Assembly: GCA_030268105.1 (NCBI GenBank)
Contig: BSDZ01000003.1
Span: 5,317,001-5,381,000 of the forward strand
Source of the DNA: Volvox africanus
Taxonomy: Eukaryota > Chlorophyta > Chlorophyceae > Chlamydomonadales > Volvocaceae
DNA length: 64,000 bases
Direction of reading: 5' to 3'
The number at the start of each line of letters is the position of its first letter. Positions within the stretch are counted from its first letter, which is position 1. The translations under genes were made by a program, and so were the position numbers. Positions 59,478 through 64,000 of this stretch are shown piece after piece. A model generated the notes under the pieces. That model was not told the origin of the DNA and made no database searches. It saw only the letters and a list, made by a program, of their open reading frames with translations.

Positions 59478-61848
59478 ACAGATGCGGGTCGCGGTCACAT
59501 ATGCGGTATGGTGTACGCGGATCCACACACCCGTGTATGCTGCAATTCTATATCTTTTTTTATGTGCTCACCTTTTAACATTACACCAAGCTGATGCGCG
59601 GCTGCAGGAGCTGTTTTAAGCGACTTGCATCGCAACCTTTGTCCCACCTTGAGCCATTTCCATCAATGGCTGCACCGTGCGCACGTCATGGGCGTCCGTG
59701 CCTCATCAATAGTAATCAGCGCCCAACTGCCACTGCAGGTGCTGTTGGCATAGGTTTCCACACATAAGCTTTCCCAAGCCAGTTCCCAAGCCGGTCGGGC
59801 TTGATGCGTTATTCGCATCGCTCTAAAGGAAGTCTGCGCTGCCTCGTCCTTGGCCTTGGGTTCCAATCTTTAGGGGCGGGGTAATGAAATGGGTCGTGGA
59901 GCAGGCGCTGTCCTGGCTGCCACACCGTGTTCTATCAGCACTGCAAGGCGGCCTCAGGTGCTTTTTGTGGTCTGTGGACCCACAACAAGCCTGTTTGGGA
60001 AAGTCTGGACGGCTACAATGTGGGGTGTTGGTCGATGAGATAGCAGGAAGTTGAATTGGTATGTTCACAAAGTTCTTTCGTTTAGGCGTTGTCTTTCGCC
60101 TTGTATGCGGTGCGCCGTGAAGTTACGTAATGCCACGAGCCATGGCCTGGGTGTTGCAGGGAAGGGTGTGTTCAGCGGTCGACGGGGCGGGCAGATAACC
60201 TGAGACCTCCAGCTGCGGCTGGGGTTACCCTCACAGGTGGATAGGAGAGGTGTAAGTGGTCATGCGGCTAGAGGGCCTGCCCTGGCATTACACAGATTGG
60301 CGGGCCTTTGCATGCTTTGCCATTTCTGGATATGATACCCATTGCGCCACGACGTCACATCAACTTGTATTGGACCTTAGTGGAGGTTAAGAGAAAGAGG
60401 CACTTGCATGTAATAGATCTTTCAGAGTAAGGGGGCAGGGTATCGGGGAATTCACAGAAAAACCACCCAAGTTTTGAAATGCCAAAAGGACGTTGCTGTA
60501 GCTCCGAATTTTGTGCTGGATCAAACTGAAGGTTCTACGTTGGCCCCTCATAAAAAAGGCATGTGATCTTTGGCATTGCTGGCATTAGCGATGCAGTATG
60601 CCGGTCGCACGGTCGGATATTCCCCTTGCCTTCTTACTCCCCCTGCATGTAGCCTCTCCGATCACCTATGTATGTCAGGGGGCAACGAAATGGAAGGTGC
60701 CAGGTTAAGAAGCACATTGCAGGACGCACTTTTATCCACCTGTCACGATGTAGTCCACCACTTCTATCTCTCATTTCATTCATCTCTCATTCTACATGAG
60801 AAGTAATAGCAGGTTATCCATGTGCCAACCACACCGTGAATGAACATACATCACTTAACCCTATACCAAGTAGTCATAGACAGCGGAATGCGACAGTCGC
60901 CCTTAGCAACTCCAAACCGTTCACACGACAACGCCCGATATGGTATTAACACAAAATAATAGAAGCCTTACCTTGACATGCTGGTCACTGCCGCAAGTCA
61001 CTGCCTTGCTAAGGGATAAGCTCGGTTTTAGCGACAACCCAAATCCCGAAGCTACTGAAGCTAATATGCTATGTAGAAAGCAAGCTTAATATTATTATGC
61101 TCATCAAGGATCTGTGTAGATGCCATGCGCATTGCCATGGGCCTGGAATTGTTGGTATATTCATGGATCCATTGGTTCCGGAGAACACTTACTATCCTTT
61201 TTGATGTAAAATCGATCATAATGTTTGCTATTATATATTTTCAAACATCCTCAATCATGAAAGTTCATGTTAGGATTAAACAGCTGTTAATGGATAATCT
61301 CCATTACTAACTATAGTAAATAAGGTCAATTTGAGCCCCGAACTAAATTCTAGAAGCTACGTCATTACAGACTTGTTGTTCATGAATATGGTTGCAAAGC
61401 AGAGTACGCTGATCAAGCCCAGGCGGTTGTCAGGCATATCCAGAACTTTGGTGCCCTTGTGGCAAGCGGATATGCAAGAGGAGATCAAAATTTCAATTGG
61501 AGCGACTGACTCACGGCGGGTTGCTTAAATTGGCTAATTGAATCTTCGTAGTGTTCGCAGATAGATGAAAACGTGTCGAGGTTTCATCCTATTTGGCAGG
61601 TTCGATGTTGAGATGTCCACGTCTTAGGCATTGGGATGGAAAGCATTATCGCCCAACATGCCGGGACGGAAAGGAAAAATCCGTTTACCAGGCCGGTTCA
61701 TCCAGGGGGGGTTAAAAAAAGCTTCTGGTGTCTCTTAGGCGTCCCTTGCTTGGTTGACCCGCGTCCCGCCCCCACCCAACATACACATCCACGCTTTAGG
61801 TCAGAACCGTAGTTGCACAAACCCGGCGGGCGGCCCGGGGCGTGCTAC

Positions 61849-63370
61849 ATGGCAACGCCGCGATTCCAAGCCCATGACTCGCATCCATCGACTATGGCAA
61901 CGTCCCTCTTGAGGGACTCGGAGGATCAGGCTCTGGAGGCCGCGGCATCGGCGTCAGGGGCAACGGCGGACGGCCCGGAAGTGATAATGGCCACGGCTCG
62001 GGCCCTAGTGACTGCGGTGGCGGATGGAAGTGGTGGCGTTCACAGCTTGCAGACTGGTTCCGGAAGCTAGCTGTTGCATGCTTTCTCCTGCCACCAAACC
62101 GTCAGCTGAGGATTATTCGCAGTTTGTGCATCCCAGTCTTGGGTGCAATTTGCGTTACCGACGTGGATGAGGTCAGGAAAACTATCCCATCTCTCTCTCA
62201 TGTAGATTTTACAATCTACGTAAGCACACCAGCGGTTGGTGTGCACCGCCACGTTCACATCTCGGTTACCTACACCGAGCCCGCAACTCTGGAGGCGGTG
62301 CCGTACAGGCTGCTCCAGCTGCTGCTGCTGCGGCCGCCATTGCCTCCAGGCACGACGAGGATCTGGCTGCAGCGGTTGAGGGCCGCAGGGGCACCATGAC
62401 GTCTATCGTCACCGTGCGGCCCAGTCACTCGGCATTCGCTGAGGGGGCTTGGGCCTCGTGGCTGCTCCACGCGACGTTTCGGTCGGTGGAAAAACTGCAA
62501 GGGAATTCATCGGAACTTGCGTCGCTTGCACTATTGTTCCGTATCCCCAGAGGCACAGTGCTCGCCAACGTGCTCCTCCCTGCTGCAGCTTTGGAGTGCA
62601 TGGTGCCCGTTGTCAGTAAACAACCGTGAAGAGGACTATGACGTCAGCTCCAACGCGGCTCTGGCATGTGCTGCTTTCCTGCAAGTAAACAGAGCCAGCA
62701 ATAACTTTGACGCTGGACCTTCACCGGATGACATGAAGGGTTCAGCCACACCTTGGCCCGGGAATTTCCCGTCTCACGTGAAGAGCGCCGTCTCGGCTGA
62801 CGGCAACGTGAGCCGCGTCCCGCCTCCATCCATTGCTACACTTTCCGCAGAGGACGCTTCTACTCCCACCAACGCCATTGGCTCTCTCGGTGCCTCATGA
62901 CTGTGCACAACGGCAACAGCACATCGTCCCCACCAATGTGCCCCTCCCCACGTGCCACCGCGCATCCAGAGGAGCCCGCTGTGATGTTAGGCCAGGCGGG
63001 GATCCCTTCAGCATGCATCGGACCACCTGGAGAGGCGGTGGACAAATCGACCCGCAATGGCTGCTGCAACATGGTGCCTCACGTGACCGGGAGCAGCTGC
63101 GATGAGCAACTGCTTGTCATAGATAGTAACCCTATTGGTGAGGCTTGGAAAGCTTCCCTGAAGCCCACTGCCGGTGCTTTGAGCGGTTCCCTGGAGCCCA
63201 GCCCGATGGCTCAGCGATCCGGAACTGGGTCGGCAGGACGGTGGAACATGGACCCTGCAACTACAGTCGTGAATGCAGAGGACTCATACGCTTCTGGAAG
63301 CAGCGCTGCTGTTCTAGGACCTTGTGGCGCCCCTTGCGCCGCCCTTCCCTGCCACAAACACCCGGCATAG
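61849..63370 (+). other. Coding-like blocks in shifting frames, possible partial gene or pseudogene
   Basis: Several + strand blocks have the codon bias of real exons. The first is 61849-62040, from an ATG, Ala-rich. The second is about 62307-62629, entered at a plausible acceptor CCGTACAG; it contains AEGAWASWLLHATFRSVEKL and ends at a TGA. The third runs from about 62613 to 62900 one frame over. The fourth, 62897-63370, is back in the frame of the second. No family is recognised. Either introns I cannot place or small insertions/deletions separate the blocks, so both a real multi-exon gene and a decayed copy remain possible. The gene could continue past 63.4 kb. Confidence 0.3.
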
Positions 63371-64000
63371 CCCAAGCACTTGACATCAGCACCTGGGCAC
63401 CCGTTGGGCGAATGATATCCGTCAACATCACTGAGGACAGCAAACGCGGTGGTGAGGGAGAGAGAGGGTCGGAAGTGCCTGCTGGTGGCAACCAAGGTCA
63501 CGATCGCTGCTTGCGCAGGGCGGCAATACAACCAACATTCATGTGAATCAAGCTATAGTCGTTGCCCAGCGATAAAAATGTGCTCAAAGGTGGCCGTACC
63601 AGCACGAACCATAAATCGAGGCTGGTTTACGTTGTCGCAATGCTCTTGCTTCCAGTGGGAAGAACGCCACCCTCCTCTGGGCTTTCGATTCTGGCAAATT
63701 ATGATTGTAATAACTTTGGTGAGAATTCAACGGTCAGGTTCACAGTACTGTTAAATTGCCGACCTGGTAACCCGGCCACCCCCGGCTTTTCGTGTTCTTG
63801 GCATTCCTATCCTCCTTATGTAACGACTTGTCTCGTCAGTCAGGCGTTTCAGTTGGGTTCAGGACAACACGTGCACTATCATGTACAGCTCGTTTACTGC
63901 ACTTGAGGAGGGATGTGCAGTTCCCACGGTACGGTCTCCAACGTACGGTCCCCACAGAATACCTAAGGATGGCCCTCTTGGTAGAGACACGGACGCAAGC
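63371..64000. other. Unassigned right edge
   Basis: Short open frames only. It may contain further exons or the 3' end of the uncertain block to the left. Nothing else can be supported. Confidence 0.4.

Larger units (their letters stand above)
58594..61848. other. Non-coding stretch downstream of ARFB
   Basis: Begins with the ARFB 3' UTR (candidate TGTAA at 58979-58983). A perfect 10-base inverted repeat lies at 59451-59477. The remaining frames are short, unbiased and match nothing I know; the part from about 60.8 to 61.6 kb is AT-richer. Confidence 0.5.

Noticed and set aside
59560..59870. Possible zinc-ribbon (TCARC) fragment on the minus strand
   Set aside because: Only one Cys pair and no transposase motifs around it; not enough for an IS605-like call.

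Overview
The window looks like nuclear DNA of a volvocine green alga (Chlamydomonadales). Reasons: short introns with GT-AG ends, mostly C/G-ending codons in coding exons, long Ala/Gly/Ser/Gln low-complexity inserts inside conserved proteins, a chloroplast stay-green protein, a plant/algal ARFB-type GTPase, and a secreted proline-rich wall/matrix-type glycoprotein. I see no rRNA, tRNA, CRISPR or bacterial operon.

Layout. 2.2-5.4 kb (-): DCN1-like cullin neddylation factor. 5.95-10.5 kb (+): AIDA-like C2 protein, head to head with DCN1 across 533 bp. 11.7-13.9 kb (+): stay-green Mg-dechelatase with a long Gln/Ser-rich tail. 15.6-24.0 kb (-): CPSF2/CPSF100, 16 exons, convergent with the stay-green gene. 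26.65-31.3 kb (-): large low-complexity protein of unknown function, 5' end not found. 31.3-36.9 kb: gene-poor, AT-richer stretch. 36.9-46.9 kb (+): a 15-exon gene for a secreted, modular, proline-rich glycoprotein that I cannot assign to a family; its introns hold a minisatellite, a foldback element, a Copia reverse-transcriptase fragment and a broken bacterial-type serine recombinase. 46.9-50.2 kb: gene-poor, with a (TATTA)n array. 50.2-57.1 kb (-): about 1.8-kb-residue coiled-coil and disordered protein of unknown function. 57.7-58.6 kb (+): ARFB-type small GTPase, head to head with the coiled-coil gene across 563 bp. 58.6-64 kb: mostly non-coding, with coding-like blocks in shifting frames at 61.8-63.4 kb.

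Most exon models were built by hand by joining reading frames at GT-AG (once GC-AG) sites and checking that phases add up; the conserved genes also follow their family alignment exon by exon. The genes are mostly unrelated housekeeping functions (neddylation, membrane traffic, mRNA 3'-end processing, chlorophyll breakdown), so no operon-like system is implied. The most unusual items are the modular secreted protein with three copies of a short VIVT...LS..L...C module and the relic of a bacterial-type serine recombinase lying in one of its introns.
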